Positions 63,362 through 63,879 of a stretch of 63,879 nt of DNA are shown here, one piece after another; the first letter of the stretch is position 1, and each line of letters begins with the position of its first letter. The position numbers and the translations under genes are program-made. Under the pieces are notes generated by a model. It had not been told where the DNA came from and did not search any database. It saw only the letters and a list, made by a program, of their open reading frames with translations. The DNA lies in IMG/VR virus record IMGVR_UViG_3300044971_001666, positions 1-63,879 of that record; one strand, written 5' to 3'. The DNA is from a virus.

Positions 63362-63796
63362 TCATTCTAAACCGACACCCGATACAATCCTTTTTCATTG
63401 GGTTTTAAATCTACATTAAAGATAAATGACGACTTCCCAGTTTTTAATAAATCGAAAGTATCATCAAAGAAATTCATTAAATCCTTTGACGAAAAACGCA
63501 ATGTATGTGGGTCTTTTCGTTTTAAAATAAACGCATCATCTTCATCATCTTTTAAGACATAAGCCGTTTTTGCTTTTTGATTAAATCCAAACATTAAACC
63601 ATCATTATCATCAACATTTAAAGCCTTTGCGACAATATCGCTAACAATAAACCGACCGTTTTTTAACTCCAGTTTTATTACTGGTTTTTTAAATGTTCTC
63701 AATTGTGAATGAGAACTTCGCTTTACAAATACTATTTCTTCCATTTTTTGATATATTTTTATATTAATTTATGAGATAAAAAGAACGAACCGCTAA
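63354..63796 (-). mobile_element. Integron-type cassette E
   Basis: On the minus strand it begins TTAGCGGTTCGTTC (with G at 63797), carries a 125 aa gene in the same direction, and its attC begins GAATGACCGCTAAC (63367-63354). The two ends share nine exact bases plus a partly matching extension. The gene's stop codon lies in the attC's first box, as is usual for compact cassettes. Confidence 0.8.
63367..63744 (-). CDS. Cassette E gene: hypothetical protein, 125 aa
   Basis: Begins MEEIVFVKRSSHSQLRTFKK. A beta-prone middle with FIVSDIVAKALNVDDNDGLM and a C-terminal FIFNVDLKPNEKGLYRV. The 'vs..va..l.v...d...F' section recalls SpoVT/AbrB-like or other small DNA-binding beta folds, but this is uncertain. 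The stop overlaps the attC first box. Confidence 0.65.
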   Translation of the reverse strand: MEEIVFVKRSSHSQLRTFKKPVIKLELKNGRFIVSDIVAKALNVDDNDGLMFGFNQKAKTAYVLKDDEDDAFILKRKDPHTLRFSSKDLMNFFDDTFDLLKTGKSSFIFNVDLKPNEKGLYRVSV

Positions 63797-63879
63797 CACG
63801 GGTTTGGCAAAAGTGGGCAGAAACATTCTGCTAAAATTGAACATCATACAAGCCCACCTTCGCCAAGCCCGAAAACGTT
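63783..63879 (-). repeat. attC site at the window's right edge
   Basis: On the minus strand: AAC (63879-63877, the box runs off the window), 5-nt spacer GTTTT, arm of 20 nt (63871-63852), loop of 33 nt, arm (63818-63799), 1-nt spacer T, then GTTAGCGG (63797-63790). Arms pair at 17 of 20 positions. The window stops inside the first box, so at least one more cassette or another boundary lies beyond. Confidence 0.85.

Noticed and set aside
1-63879. Integron integrase (IntI-type tyrosine recombinase) or attI site
   Set aside because: No tyrosine recombinase was found in the predicted proteins. The GTTAGAC and ATCTAAC elements near 124-139 resemble core boxes, but they have no integrase beside them and are better explained as part of the TCTAACA repeat cluster.
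1-63879. CRISPR arrays and rRNA or tRNA genes
   Set aside because: No regularly spaced direct repeats of suitable length and no recognisable rRNA or tRNA sequence were seen.

Overview
The window is almost entirely a tailed-phage genome from an AT-rich Bacteroidota host, probably a flavobacterium-like one. The host guess rests on Bacteroidota-type promoters (TTG or TTTG, 19-21 nt, then TAnnTTTG) in front of several transcription units, near absence of Shine-Dalgarno sequences, and families common there (YopX, DUF3127-like SSB, KilA-N, NinG-like). No tape-measure, sheath or long-tail genes were recognised. The virion genes (TerL, portal, scaffold, capsid, ejection proteins including one giant protein, three 205-232 aa adaptor-like proteins and a 1342 aa tail-hub protein) fit a podovirus with a crAss-like plan; that placement is inference.

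Layout. 1-660: non-coding, with a cluster of TCTAACA/TGTTAGA repeats and a perfect 12-bp inverted repeat, ahead of a RepL-like gene. 665-6782: small early-type genes, then tail fibre/collar genes. 6784-9909: large terminase interrupted inside its Walker A motif by an intein with class 3 (WCT) residues. 10.5-12.3 kb: orphan small RNA candidate, KilA-N gene, small genes. 12.3-36.3 kb: portal, a divergent minus-strand mini-operon with its own promoter and operator-like palindrome, scaffold, capsid, tandem-domain head protein, GNAT protein, ejection proteins (one of 4390 aa). 36.4-40.7 kb: accessory genes, serine recombinase, SSB-like protein, ribbon-helix-helix protein. 40.7-43.05 kb: an array of integron-type gene cassettes. 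43.1-45.0 kb: small genes ending in a NinG-like gene. 45-54.6 kb: head-tail adaptors, tail hub, fibres, lysis genes (holin candidates, GH24 lysozyme, i-spanin-like and u-spanin-like genes). 54.6-62.0 kb, minus strand: replication/recombination operon (RecA-fold ATPase, DnaD-like protein, DnaA domain IV-like protein, ERF annealase) containing a structured RNA. 62.0-63.9 kb, minus strand: a second cassette array carrying a cytosine-5 DNA methyltransferase.

The most striking content is the pair of cassette arrays. Each cassette begins with GTTA plus a sequence whose inverted copy recurs as the first box of the hairpin that ends that same cassette, which is the signature of integron attC recombination. 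The hairpins share one geometry: a 5-nt spacer on the first-box side, 1 (once 2) nt on the other, arms of 13-20 nt. Two arrays lie in opposite orientations, with genes oriented towards their own attC. No integron integrase is visible, so the phage would depend on a cellular enzyme. A second notable element is an RNA at 57124-57229 with its own promoter and terminator whose first and last hairpin loops are perfectly complementary over 8 nt.
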